From positions 1 through 59,707 of the forward strand of contig CAUFRY010000010.1 in assembly GCA_959028445.1 (NCBI GenBank): a stretch of DNA of 59,707 nt. The letters are read 5' to 3'. Position numbers and translations under genes: made by a program. The notes beneath the pieces were generated by a model. That model searched no databases. It was not told where the DNA came from and was given only the letters and a program-made list of their open reading frames with translations. Origin of the DNA: an uncultured Collinsella sp. (GTDB taxonomy: Bacteria; Actinomycetota; Coriobacteriia; Coriobacteriales; Coriobacteriaceae). The stretch's first letter is position 1. The number at the start of each line of letters is the position of its first letter. Of the stretch, positions 1-8,293 are shown one piece after another.

Positions 1-1
1 C

Positions 2-784
2 TCCCGTCTCCTGCGCCCCTCCCGGAACTGTCCACATCAGTGTAGCCAATCCACCGTGCGCGCCGAGGGCGCGCTGGGCGCCGCGCTCGGCGCGCTGGCG
101 GACCTGTGGGCGGCGGCGCGCGACGCGGCGCTCGACATGGAGCGCGCGATCGAGGCGTCCCTGGAGGAGAACTGCCCCGCGCTGCTGGCGATGTACGGGT
201 GCGGGCCCGTGAGCGCGGCCAAGCTCGCGGTCGCGGCCGGGGACAACCCGGGCAGGCTGCGCTCCGAGGCGTCGTTCGCGGCGATATGCGGCGCCTGCCC
301 CATCCCCGCCTCGAGCGGCAAGACCGTGAGGCACAGGCTCAACAGGGGCGGCGACCGGCAGGCGAACAGCGCGCTGCACGAGATCGCGAGGCAGAGGGTC
401 ATGCGCGACCCCGAGACCGCCGAGTACGCCGAGAGGGCCAGGGGGCGGGGAAAGAGCGACAGGGAGGTCATGAGGTGCCTCAAGCGCTACGTGGCCAGGG
501 AGGCGTACCGGGCGCTGATGCGCCCGCACGAGGTCAGGAGGCCCGAGGACGCCTCGGGGCTCGTGGCGGCCAGGCGCGCGGCGAGGGTCAGCCAGGTGAG
601 GGCGGCGTCCATATTGGGAACCAGCGAGAAGTACATCTCGATGCTGGAGAGGGGCCAAAGGGAGCTCAAGCCCATAAGGAGGGCCTACGAGGCATGGGTC
701 GAGGCCGGACTTCCGCTCGATTGGGACAGGCAAGCCTTCGAGGCCGAGCGCAAAATGGATTCTAAAAAACACCTTGCCAAATAG
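2..784 (+). CDS. IS110-family transposase, C-terminal part with fused XRE-like HTH (5' end outside window)
   Basis: The frame is open to the window edge, so the N-terminal DEDD catalytic domain lies outside; an internal GTG at 56 is the first start-like codon but is probably not the true start. The visible part holds the Tnp_20 (IS116/IS110/IS902) domain, with the motif PASSGKTVRHRLNRGGDRQ containing the expected catalytic serine, then KSDREVMRCLKRYVAREAY. After this normal end the protein continues about 75 residues with a Cro/C1-like helix-turn-helix (AARVSQVRAASILGTSEKYI, then SMLERGQ). IS110 enzymes insert by RNA-guided (bridge RNA) recombination; this is known of the family and not seen here. 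The HTH tail is unusual. The family assignment is firm. Confidence 0.85.
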   Translation, partial: SRLLRPSRNCPHQCSQSTVRAEGALGAALGALADLWAAARDAALDMERAIEASLEENCPALLAMYGCGPVSAAKLAVAAGDNPGRLRSEASFAAICGACPIPASSGKTVRHRLNRGGDRQANSALHEIARQRVMRDPETAEYAERARGRGKSDREVMRCLKRYVAREAYRALMRPHEVRRPEDASGLVAARRAARVSQVRAASILGTSEKYISMLERGQRELKPIRRAYEAWVEAGLPLDWDRQAFEAERKMDSKKHLAK

Positions 785-796
785 GAGCGTCAGGAC

Positions 797-841
797 GCAA
801 AGAGGCTCCGCAGCGCGAAGCGCGATGCGGAGCCTCTTTGC
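797..841 (+). terminator. 15-bp perfect hairpin after the transposase
   Basis: GCAAAGAGGCTCCGC at 797-811 and its exact reverse complement at 827-841 flank a 15-nt loop. It lies 13 bp after the transposase stop. No T-tract follows on the plus strand, so it may act as a processing or insulating hairpin rather than a classic intrinsic terminator. Confidence 0.5.
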
Positions 842-916
842 ATGTCCGAGGACGTTCCGGAGAGAAGCCCCGTCACGCCCCCGGATTCCCGGTGGGAGTT
901 CTAGACCTTGTCGGCC

Positions 917-2554
917 TTAGTACATACCGCCGCCCTGCTGACCAGCGGTAGCAGCAGCGATAGCGTCCTCAAGCTGAGTGTTCTTGGGCACATCGGAGAC
1001 GGTAGCCTCGGTGATGAGGATCAGGCTGGCGACAGAAGCAGCGTTCTGCAGGGTGACGCGGCTGACCTTGACGGGGTCGAGGACGCCCATCTCGATCATG
1101 TCGCCCCACTCGCCGTTGGCAGAGTTGAGACCCTGGCCGGCGGGCAGCTCGGCAACCTTGTCGACCACGACAGCGCCCTCAAAGCCAGCGTTCTTGGCGA
1201 TGGTAGCGACCGGAGCGGTCAGAGCCTTCTTGACGATGTCGACGCCGATCTTCTCCTCGGGGTCATCGATCTCGACGGCATCGAGCGCAGGAGCAGCGTC
1301 CATGAAGGCGACGCCGCCGCCAGCGACAATGCCCTCCTCGACAGCAGCGCGGGTGGCCTGCAGGGCGTCCTCGACGCGATGCTTGATCTCCTTGAGCTCG
1401 GACTCGGTAGCAGCGCCGACCTTGATGACGGCAACGCCACCGGAGAGCTTGGCCAGGCGCTCCTGGAGCTTCTCACGGTCGAAGTCAGAGGTGGTGTTCT
1501 CCATCTCACCCTTGATCTGAGCGATACGAGCGTCGATGGCCTCCTTGGAGCCAGCGCCGCCGACGACGACGGTATTGTCCTTGGAGATGGTGACGGACTT
1601 AGCGGTACCGAGCATATCGGCGGTGATGTCAGCGACCTTCACGCCCAGTTCGTCCAGGGCAGCCTGGCCGCCGGTGAGGACGGCGATATCCTCGAGGATG
1701 CGCTTGCGGCGATCGCCGTAGCCCGGAGCCTTGACGGCGCAGACGTTGAGGGCGCCACGGATCTTGTTGAGAACCAGGGTAGGCAGAGCCTCGCCGTCGA
1801 TGTCCTCAGCGATGATGAGCAGGCCACGGCCAGCGCGCTGGACAGCCTCGAGAACGGGCATAATGTCCTGAACGCTGGAGATCTTCTGGTCGGTGATGAG
1901 GATGTACGGATCCTTCATCACGGCCTCCATGCGGTCGTTATCCGTGACGAAGTAAGCGGAGACATAGCCCTTGTCGAACTGCATGCCCTCGACGGTGTCG
2001 ATGGTGATGTCGAACGTCTGGGAATCCTCGACGGTGATGACGCCGTCCTTGCCCACGACCTCCATGGCCTCGGCGATCTTCTCGCCGACCTCGGGGTCAC
2101 CGGCAGAGATGGTACCGACGGAAGCAATCTGCTCCTTGGTCTCGACCGGCTTGGCCTGCTTCTTCATCTCGGCGACGGCGGCGTTGACGGCCTTGTCGAT
2201 GCCGCGACGGATGGCCAGCGGGTTGGCGCCAGCGGCGACGTTGCGCAGACCGTCGTTGACGATGGCCTGGGCGAGCAGGGTTGCGGTGGTGGTGCCGTCA
2301 CCCACGGTGTCGTTGGTCTTGGTGGCAACCTCCTTCACCAGCTGAGCGCCCATGTTCTCGATGTTGTCCTCGAGCTCGATCTCCTTGGCGACGGAAACGC
2401 CGTCGTTGGTGATGGTCGGGGCACCGAACGTGCGCTGCAGCGCAACGTAGCGACCCTTGGGGCCCATGGTGACGGTAACGGCGTCGGCCAGAGTGTTGAC
2501 GCCCTTGGCAAGCTTAGCGCGGGCATCGGTGTTGAACGTAATGTTCTTTGCCAT
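917..2554 (-). CDS. groEL: Chaperonin GroEL (Hsp60)
   Basis: ATP-dependent 60-kDa chaperonin that, with GroES, forms the cytosolic folding cage. The 545-residue length is normal. Family landmarks include the N-terminal MAKNITFNTDARAKLAKGVN, the ATP-site motif GDGTTTAT near residue 86 and a short Gly/Met tail ending GGGMY. A GGAGG ribosome binding site precedes the ATG. It lies 96 bp downstream of groES in the usual groES-groEL order. No CIRCE element (TTAGCACTC-N9-GAGTGCTAA) is visible upstream of the operon, so heat-shock control by HrcA is not supported by the sequence. Confidence 0.98.
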   Translation of the reverse strand: MAKNITFNTDARAKLAKGVNTLADAVTVTMGPKGRYVALQRTFGAPTITNDGVSVAKEIELEDNIENMGAQLVKEVATKTNDTVGDGTTTATLLAQAIVNDGLRNVAAGANPLAIRRGIDKAVNAAVAEMKKQAKPVETKEQIASVGTISAGDPEVGEKIAEAMEVVGKDGVITVEDSQTFDITIDTVEGMQFDKGYVSAYFVTDNDRMEAVMKDPYILITDQKISSVQDIMPVLEAVQRAGRGLLIIAEDIDGEALPTLVLNKIRGALNVCAVKAPGYGDRRKRILEDIAVLTGGQAALDELGVKVADITADMLGTAKSVTISKDNTVVVGGAGSKEAIDARIAQIKGEMENTTSDFDREKLQERLAKLSGGVAVIKVGAATESELKEIKHRVEDALQATRAAVEEGIVAGGGVAFMDAAPALDAVEIDDPEEKIGVDIVKKALTAPVATIAKNAGFEGAVVVDKVAELPAGQGLNSANGEWGDMIEMGVLDPVKVSRVTLQNAASVASLILITEATVSDVPKNTQLEDAIAAATAGQQGGGMY

Positions 2555-2650
2555 GGTAGGTAATCCTCCAAAAGAAATGTGACTCGCGTCGCCGCTTCCG
2601 AGTCCTATGCGGCGGCCGCGTTCAAAGACGAATCAGAGATTCTGACGAGA

Positions 2651-2944
2651 CTAGGCCTCGACAACGGCGTAGATGTCGTCGGCGCGCATCAGCAGATACT
2701 TCTCGCCGTCGACCTTGACCTCGTTGCCACCGAACTTACCGTAGATGACAACGTCGCCAACCTTGACGTCCATGGGGATGCGCTCACCCTTGTCGTTGAC
2801 CTTGCCGGCGCCCACGGCAACGATGGTGCCGCGCTGCGGCTTCTCCTGAGCGTTGCTGGCGATATACAGACCAGAAGCGGTCTTCTGCTCGGCCTCGTCG
2901 GGCTTGACCAGAACACGATCTGCAAGCGGCTTCAAAGACGACAT
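2651..2944 (-). CDS. groES: Co-chaperonin GroES (Hsp10)
   Basis: The 97-residue protein forms the heptameric lid of the GroEL chamber. MSSLKPLADRVLVKPDEAEQ at the start, the mobile-loop region KTASGLYIASNAQEKPQRG and VGDVVIYGKFGGNEVKVDG are typical. A longer reading from 3145 is possible, but the ATG at 2944 is preceded by AAGGAGGAGACAAGC, an excellent ribosome binding site, and matches normal family length. A TATAAC with an upstream TG (TGGTATAAC, minus strand, about 2973-2980) could be an extended -10 promoter just ahead of the gene; this is a weak inference. Confidence 0.97.
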   Translation of the reverse strand: MSSLKPLADRVLVKPDEAEQKTASGLYIASNAQEKPQRGTIVAVGAGKVNDKGERIPMDVKVGDVVIYGKFGGNEVKVDGEKYLLMRADDIYAVVEA

Positions 2945-3115
2945 GCTTGTCTCCTCCTTTTTGGGCCGCGCGGTTATACCACGCGAATTAACCCTTTTTT
3001 GTTTGCGTACGCGTTGAATGGTACCCACGAATGGCGGGTTATACAACACGGAGTCAAAAAATCTTATTTTTTGGCACTTAGATTTTCTGAATGCCGGGGG
3101 ATAACTTAGCGGTGG

Positions 3116-3258
3116 CTCCCGTGTGGCTCCGGAGGGGCGGGGCATAAGGTTTCCTGCTCGGGCAGTCCTGCTCGCACGAAGGCCACATTAAGTGGCCTTC
3201 GGCTCGTGCGGAACTCGCGATAAACCTTATGCCCCGCCCCTCCGGAGCCACACGGGAG
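3116..3258. repeat. Nested fold-back: 37-bp perfect outer arms plus inner hairpin
   Basis: Positions 3116-3152 and 3222-3258 are perfect 37-bp reverse complements, starting CTCCCGTGTGGCTCCGGAGG. The 69-bp interval contains a second hairpin, CGAAGGCCAC (3177-3186) and GTGGCCTTCG (3192-3201), with an AT-rich loop. It lies upstream of groES, outside coding sequence. Confidence 0.9.
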
Positions 3259-3364
3259 GCAGGTTAACTAATTCGAGCCCGGCATCCAGAAAAGTCAGTG
3301 CAGCAAAATGGCGATGCGGATGGAATGCACAAGATAGGGGCACGTTGTTGGGACGCGCTCTTTT

Positions 3365-3432
3365 AAGTTGCGGTGGAATAGTTCCTGTATTTGGGCTTGA
3401 AGGCCGATTTTAGGGACTATTTCACCGCAACT
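3365..3432. repeat. Dispersed 20-bp-arm palindrome, copy 1
   Basis: Arms AGTTGCGGTGGAATAGTTCC and GGGACTATTTCACCGCAACT surround a loop of about 27 bp with an inner GGC/GCC pair. The same arms occur at 50875-50941, 58293-58361 and 59515-59583. This copy ends 18 bp from the amidohydrolase stop codon. Confidence 0.9.
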
Positions 3433-3450
3433 GAGGGGTGGGATGTGGAG

Positions 3451-5100
3451 TTAACGCTCGTAGATCAAGTTGCCTGCCAGGTAGGTGGCCTGAACCTTGG
3501 TGGCTTGCAGTTCTTGGGGGTCGATGGTGAGCGGGTTTTGGTCCAGGACTACCAGGTCGGCATACTTGCCGGGCTCCAAGCTGCCGAGGTTTTGCTCGTC
3601 GCCCGCTGCATAGGCGCTGCCCAGGGTGTAGTTGCGCAGGGCTGTTGCTGCATCGATGCGCTCGCTCGGCAACCAGCCGCCCTCGGGCCAGTGGCTTTTG
3701 GGGTCCTGGCGCGTGATGGCCGTGTAGAGCACGTTCATGCTGGTAACAGCTGTTATGGGGCTATCGGTGCCGAAGGCTTGGCGAATGCCGCGCTGCTTAT
3801 AGGTTGCGAACGGCCACATGATGCGGCTGCGCTCCAAGCCCAGGTCGCGCTCCGGACCACCCGGGTCGAGCGTGATATGGCAGGGCTGGCTCGAGGCAAC
3901 GACGTTAAGCTTGCGTAGACGATCGATGTCCTCGGGCAAGAGGTTCTCCAGGTGCTCGAGCGTGTTATGGCCGTGCTGGGGCAGGCCGTACAGGTCGGCG
4001 GCCTCCTCGAAGATATCCAGCGCGGCATGAATCGCACCGTCGCCGATGACGTGGACGCGCACGGTATGGCCGCGCTCCGCGGCCGCCAGAACCAGCTTGC
4101 GCATGCGCTCGGCAGGAACCGTCAGGCGACCTTGATCGCCCGGGAAGCGCGGGTTGGTATAGGGCTCGGTGAGATAGGCCGTGTGTTCGCTCGACACGCC
4201 GTCGAAGAACTGCTTAAAGCCTGGCGCCGAAAGCAGCGCGTTGTTCGCGTAACGTACCTGCAGCTCTTCCAAGCGCGATTGGTCATCCAGCAGCGTGGGA
4301 AACAAATGGGCTCGGATGCCCAACTTGCCGGCTGCCTGCAGTTTGTCGTAGACGTCGTCGCGGATAAAATCGCAGCCCGGCATGGGCATGAGCGACATAT
4401 CGCATATCGAGGTGATGCCCTGCTCGGCCATCCGCCTCATTTGATCGGCGTAAGCGCTTGCGATGCGATCCTCGCCCAGCCACTCAAGGCAGCGCGGTAG
4501 CAGCTGCATGGCAGCCGCCTCGTGAGCAATACCCGTGAGCTCGCCGTTTGCGTCCTTGTCGTAGCTACCGCCCGCTGGTGGCTCGCTGTCGCGCGTGACG
4601 CCGAGTGCATCGAGTGCGCGGCTGTTGAGCCACAGCGTGTGCCCGTCGCCCGAATACATAACACAGGGACGATCGGGGAATGCCACATCGAGCGACGCCT
4701 TGGTAGGATGCTCGGGCGGGTCCCAACGGTAGTCGCGCCAGCCCTGCGTCACAACCCAAGCGTCGTCGGGCAGGTCCTGGGAAAACTCGAGCGCATGTTG
4801 CACCAGCGCCGCCTCGGACGTGCCCATATCCATGAGCATGTACGGCGAGGAACCGACCGAGGTATGGAAGAAGTGCAGATGAGCGTCATGGAAACCGGGG
4901 CAGACAAACTGCTCGCCGTAGTCGATAACCGACGTGGCGGCAGGAGCGGCGGCGATCACGTCATCGGGCGCACCGACTGCGACGATACGGTCGCCTGCGA
5001 TGGCAATCGCCAGCTCGCGGGTGGTATCGATGCCGTCTTGCGCGGTAAAGACGTTCTTGGAGCGGATAATCCGATCGATATGTTGCATGGGCATCCCCAT
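3451..5100 (-). CDS. YtcJ-like amidohydrolase
   Basis: Predicted metal-dependent hydrolase of the amidohydrolase superfamily, YtcJ/amidohydrolase_3 type; the substrate is unknown. About 549 residues. The metal-binding HxH occurs as CPGFHDAHLHFFHT near residues 68-80; VHVIGDGAIHAALD, the late FGTDSPIT and the C-terminal LGSLEPGKYADLVVLDQNP complete the usual layout. An open frame continues upstream to 6804, but that part is antisense to the M20 peptidase. ATGs at 5100, 5094 and 5088 are all possible starts; none has a strong ribosome binding site. It is divergent from the peptidase gene with about 155 bp between. Confidence 0.88.
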   Translation of the reverse strand: MGMPMQHIDRIIRSKNVFTAQDGIDTTRELAIAIAGDRIVAVGAPDDVIAAAPAATSVIDYGEQFVCPGFHDAHLHFFHTSVGSSPYMLMDMGTSEAALVQHALEFSQDLPDDAWVVTQGWRDYRWDPPEHPTKASLDVAFPDRPCVMYSGDGHTLWLNSRALDALGVTRDSEPPAGGSYDKDANGELTGIAHEAAAMQLLPRCLEWLGEDRIASAYADQMRRMAEQGITSICDMSLMPMPGCDFIRDDVYDKLQAAGKLGIRAHLFPTLLDDQSRLEELQVRYANNALLSAPGFKQFFDGVSSEHTAYLTEPYTNPRFPGDQGRLTVPAERMRKLVLAAAERGHTVRVHVIGDGAIHAALDIFEEAADLYGLPQHGHNTLEHLENLLPEDIDRLRKLNVVASSQPCHITLDPGGPERDLGLERSRIMWPFATYKQRGIRQAFGTDSPITAVTSMNVLYTAITRQDPKSHWPEGGWLPSERIDAATALRNYTLGSAYAAGDEQNLGSLEPGKYADLVVLDQNPLTIDPQELQATKVQATYLAGNLIYER

Positions 5101-5256
5101 CTCTGGCAGGAAATTCAACACCCCCGAGTGTACTCCCCCGCCCTTGTAACAAAACCCCAAGCGGCAAACGGCAACTTTACCAGCCCTAGCGGCAGGTGGC
5201 ATACTGGAGAGAGCCTGTACGATTTTGCGATCAACCCAGCAAGGAGCAAATCGACC

Positions 5257-6720
5257 ATGACGAAGACCAAGGCACAGCAGATTATGGCGGCGACCGAGGC
5301 TCGCGCGGCTGACGACGTCACCGCGGCCATCCAAGATATCGCTACCGAGTTTGAACCATATATCATCAAGCAGCGCCGGCACTTCCATAAGCACCCGGAG
5401 CTGAGCCTCGCCGAGGAGCGCACGACCTCCGACATCGCCAACCAGCTCGACGCCATGAATATCCCCTACGAGCGTCCCCTTAAGACGGGCCTGGTGGCAA
5501 CGCTTCGCGGCACCGCGCCCGACGCCTATCGCGAGGACGGCACGCCACGCCGCCGCATCCTGCTGCGCGCCGATATCGACGCCCTGCCCGTTACCGAGCA
5601 GACTGGCGAGGAGTTCGCCAGCGTCAACGAGGGCTGTATGCACGCCTGCGGCCACGACTGCCATATCGCCATGATGCTCGGCACGCTGCAAATCCTGCGC
5701 CATATGACCGACGACATCCACGGCGAGGTCCGCATCGTCTTCCAGCCCAGCGAGGAAAACGGCCAGGGCGCCAAGCTCATGATCGGCACGGGTGTGCTCG
5801 ACGGCGTCGATGGCGCCTACGCCGCGCACATCTGGAGCGAGGTCGACGCCGGCACCGTGAGCTGCGAGCCCGGACCGCGCATGGCCAATACCGACTGGTT
5901 CCGTATCGACGTACGCGGCACCTCGTGCCACGGCGCCATGCCCCAGCGCGGTCACGACGCCGTTATGGTGGCCGCAGAGATCGTCAACGCCCTGCAGACC
6001 ATCGTCTCGCGCGAGATCAGCCCCTACGAGCCGGCTGTCATCACCGTCGGCGAGCTGCACGGCGGCACCGCACGCAACGTTATCGCCGGCACGGCCTACC
6101 TCGCCGGCACGGTGCGCACCTACGGCGATTCGACCCACGAGGAAATGCCGGAGCTCATGCGCCGCATCGTGGAGCATACCGCGGCCGCCTTGGGCGCCGA
6201 GGCAGAGCTCACCGACTACACCATCGCCAACTACAAGGTCGAAAACGACGCGGCCTCGAGCGAGCGCTGCCGTCAGGCTGTAATTAAGTGTCTGGGCCCC
6301 GCCGGCCAAGGCCATTATCGCGGCACGCTTTCGGGCGAGGATTTTTCGGAGTACCTGCGTCGCGTACCGGGCGTGCTCGCCTTTGTAGGTACGCGCAACC
6401 CCAAGATTGGCGCCACGTACGCCCAACATTCCTGCTTCTACAAGATCGACGAGACCGTGCTGGCAAAGGGCTCCATGGTGGCCGCCCAGTATGCTATCGA
6501 CTTTTTGGCCGAGCCCACGCAAGAGGAGCTCGACGGCCCCGCGATTACCGCGGTCGCCGAAACCAACCCCGATCTGGCCGCCAAGTTGCGCTCTGCCAAG
6601 GCGACGACCGCCGAGGCTCGCGACGCCATCCATGATGCCCGAACGGCTCGCCATGCCGCGATCAAGGGCATCCACGACGCACGCGCTGCTGCACGCCGTG
6701 AGGAGAAGCACGACGAGTAA
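5257..6720 (+). CDS. M20 family metallopeptidase / amidohydrolase (hippurate-hydrolase-like)
   Basis: Predicted zinc-dependent cytosolic enzyme that removes acyl or aminoacyl groups from amino acids or small peptides. 487 residues, longer than usual (about 400) because of a charged Ala/Arg-rich tail after about residue 415. The metal-site motif MHACGHDCH is at residues 128-136, the catalytic-glutamate motif FQPSEENGQG follows, and GTSCHGAMPQRGHDAV marks the lid domain. The start ATG has AAGGAG 10 bp upstream; the frame is open further upstream but lacks a better signal. A strong hairpin ends the unit. Confidence 0.92.
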   Translation: MTKTKAQQIMAATEARAADDVTAAIQDIATEFEPYIIKQRRHFHKHPELSLAEERTTSDIANQLDAMNIPYERPLKTGLVATLRGTAPDAYREDGTPRRRILLRADIDALPVTEQTGEEFASVNEGCMHACGHDCHIAMMLGTLQILRHMTDDIHGEVRIVFQPSEENGQGAKLMIGTGVLDGVDGAYAAHIWSEVDAGTVSCEPGPRMANTDWFRIDVRGTSCHGAMPQRGHDAVMVAAEIVNALQTIVSREISPYEPAVITVGELHGGTARNVIAGTAYLAGTVRTYGDSTHEEMPELMRRIVEHTAAALGAEAELTDYTIANYKVENDAASSERCRQAVIKCLGPAGQGHYRGTLSGEDFSEYLRRVPGVLAFVGTRNPKIGATYAQHSCFYKIDETVLAKGSMVAAQYAIDFLAEPTQEELDGPAITAVAETNPDLAAKLRSAKATTAEARDAIHDARTARHAAIKGIHDARAAARREEKHDE

Positions 6721-6765
6721 TCGATTCGCTGGCATCTCGCAGTCATAGCCACATCGCGATGTCAA

Positions 6766-6801
6766 AGCGGGGGCGGACGTTTCGACACGTCCGCCCCCGC
6801 T
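6766..6801 (+). terminator. Terminator hairpin after the M20 peptidase
   Basis: AGCGGGGGCGGACGT (6766-6780) pairs with ACGTCCGCCCCCGCT (6787-6801) around a 6-nt loop. It sits between the convergent peptidase and zinc-ribbon genes and could serve both strands. The following T-run is poor. Confidence 0.75.
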
Positions 6802-6860
6802 CATTCTTCAAGCGCTATTTCTACTATTTCTACCCCGTCCCCAAATGGCAGACGGCATGA

Positions 6861-8144
6861 CTACTCGTCCTGAGGTTCCTCGTCGGAGCTTGGCTCGGAC
6901 GCCGACTCAGGTGCAGGTGCCGGCTCAGGCTCAGACTCAGGCGCAGGCTCAAGCTCAGATGCCGTCTCAGGCTCGGACGCCGGCTCAGGCTCGGTCGCGG
7001 GAGCGGGTGCAGGTGCCGGCGAAGCATCCGGAGCACCGTAACCCGAAGGAGCGGACTTCTTCTCGAAGGGCAACACAAAAGTCAGGACGTCGTCCTTATC
7101 CTCATCGGCCCACTCGCTTGCATAGCGTGCGGCCCAATAGCCAACGGCACGGTGCTTGAGCATCTTGCCAAAGACCGTAAGAAATACGGTGACGAAAGCG
7201 ACCAGCACCAAGAACAGCGCGAGCGTGACGCCACCGCCGGTAACGATTGCCTCAATACCCGTAGGACGATAGTAGTAGCTATACATACCGACAGAGGCAA
7301 TGGCGCCAAAGACGACCGTCAAGATCCATGTGACAACGTTGGCGACCAAGCCGGTCAAAAACTCGGGAAGGAACGAAGCACAGAACAGCTTGGTCTTGTT
7401 GTGCTTAAAGGCCGCCCAGACCTTATCGAGCGAAAACGCGCTCTCGACGCGCCCGGTCACCGCAAAGTGCATCACGGCAATGTCGGCGAACATCTTAAAG
7501 AAGACACCCAGAATCGCCGAGGCAATTAGCGCCAGGACAAGCAGGCCGAGCGAACCGAACAGCGCAGCCTCGAGCGCATAAGAGCCGTAATAAGAATACG
7601 AGCCCGCGGCGCCAATTACCACGCCCTCCACCAGCGAAAGCACTACACCGATAACGGGAATGGCAGCGATAACCTCGAGCACGACCGAGATAACGCTCGA
7701 AAAGACTCCGAGGCCAAACGACGTGGAACGCATGAGTGGACGATCCATGCCGTCATCAACCTTGAGCGACAGATCGCGACCCCACTCGATACCAAAGCCG
7801 GAACCGCACACGCTCGCAATGCAAGCTGCCAAAAAGCCGATGGCAGCCGCAATGCCGCCAATAACGGGAATAAACAACACGAGCACCGACACAACGCAAA
7901 TCAGCGCCGGCAAAAACGCGATTTGGCATACACGCTGAAGCACGCCCGGAGTCTTGGTCATATCTTGGAACGCCTGAGCCACACAGCCCTTTGGCGCATT
8001 CGCCACGGGCGGTTGCGGAACAAACTGCTGGGGCTGAGGCTGTCCCTGGGGAGCGGGGCCAGCGGCACCGGCATTAGGAGCACCACACACGCCGCAGAAC
8101 TTGTCGTTATCGCCCATGGGGGCGCCACACTGCGAGCAGAACAT
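6861..8144 (-). CDS. Zinc-ribbon polytopic membrane protein (DUF4013-like)
   Basis: 427 residues. The N-terminus is a four-cysteine zinc ribbon (MFCSQCGAPMGDNDKFCGVC), followed by a Pro/Gln-rich linker, about six to eight hydrophobic segments between residues 70 and 345 with a YSYYGSYALEAALFGSLG stretch typical of DUF4013-type proteins, and a C-terminal tail made of low-complexity Pro/Glu/Ala repeats. The frame continues upstream, but this ATG has AAGGGA before it and begins the ribbon. Function is unknown; a membrane-remodelling or sensing role is a guess. Confidence 0.8.
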   Translation of the reverse strand: MFCSQCGAPMGDNDKFCGVCGAPNAGAAGPAPQGQPQPQQFVPQPPVANAPKGCVAQAFQDMTKTPGVLQRVCQIAFLPALICVVSVLVLFIPVIGGIAAAIGFLAACIASVCGSGFGIEWGRDLSLKVDDGMDRPLMRSTSFGLGVFSSVISVVLEVIAAIPVIGVVLSLVEGVVIGAAGSYSYYGSYALEAALFGSLGLLVLALIASAILGVFFKMFADIAVMHFAVTGRVESAFSLDKVWAAFKHNKTKLFCASFLPEFLTGLVANVVTWILTVVFGAIASVGMYSYYYRPTGIEAIVTGGGVTLALFLVLVAFVTVFLTVFGKMLKHRAVGYWAARYASEWADEDKDDVLTFVLPFEKKSAPSGYGAPDASPAPAPAPATEPEPASEPETASELEPAPESEPEPAPAPESASEPSSDEEPQDE

Positions 8145-8293
8145 AGAATCATCCCTTCGTATCTTGAACAAATCACTTGGATCGCAAACGATGTCTTTAG
8201 CATCATTATTGCCCAATGTGGGGTCAAATACTCAAAGATGACCGATTTGCAAGATACACGGCGCCAGCAGGCGGTTCGTTGAATACGTCTGTG

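Larger units (their letters stand above)
2945..3450. other. Gene-free region between groES and the amidohydrolase
   Basis: This stretch of about 500 bp holds the presumed groES promoter on the minus strand (TATAAC-like boxes near 2975 and 3045), a long nested fold-back at 3116-3258 and copy 1 of a dispersed palindrome at 3365-3432. No convincing coding frame was found. Confidence 0.6.

Noticed and set aside
908..2563. Plus-strand frame of 551 codons over groEL
   Set aside because: Mirror frame of groEL with low-complexity Leu/Asp/Gly composition and no ribosome site.
2945..3145. CIRCE or HAIR heat-shock operator upstream of groES
   Set aside because: Neither consensus inverted repeat is present.
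3116..3258. Integron attC-like site
   Set aside because: Nested fold-back shape is similar, but there are no GTTRRRY/RYYYAAC ends and no integrase in the window.
5101..6804. Upstream extension of the amidohydrolase frame
   Set aside because: It is antisense to the M20 peptidase gene, which has clear family motifs.
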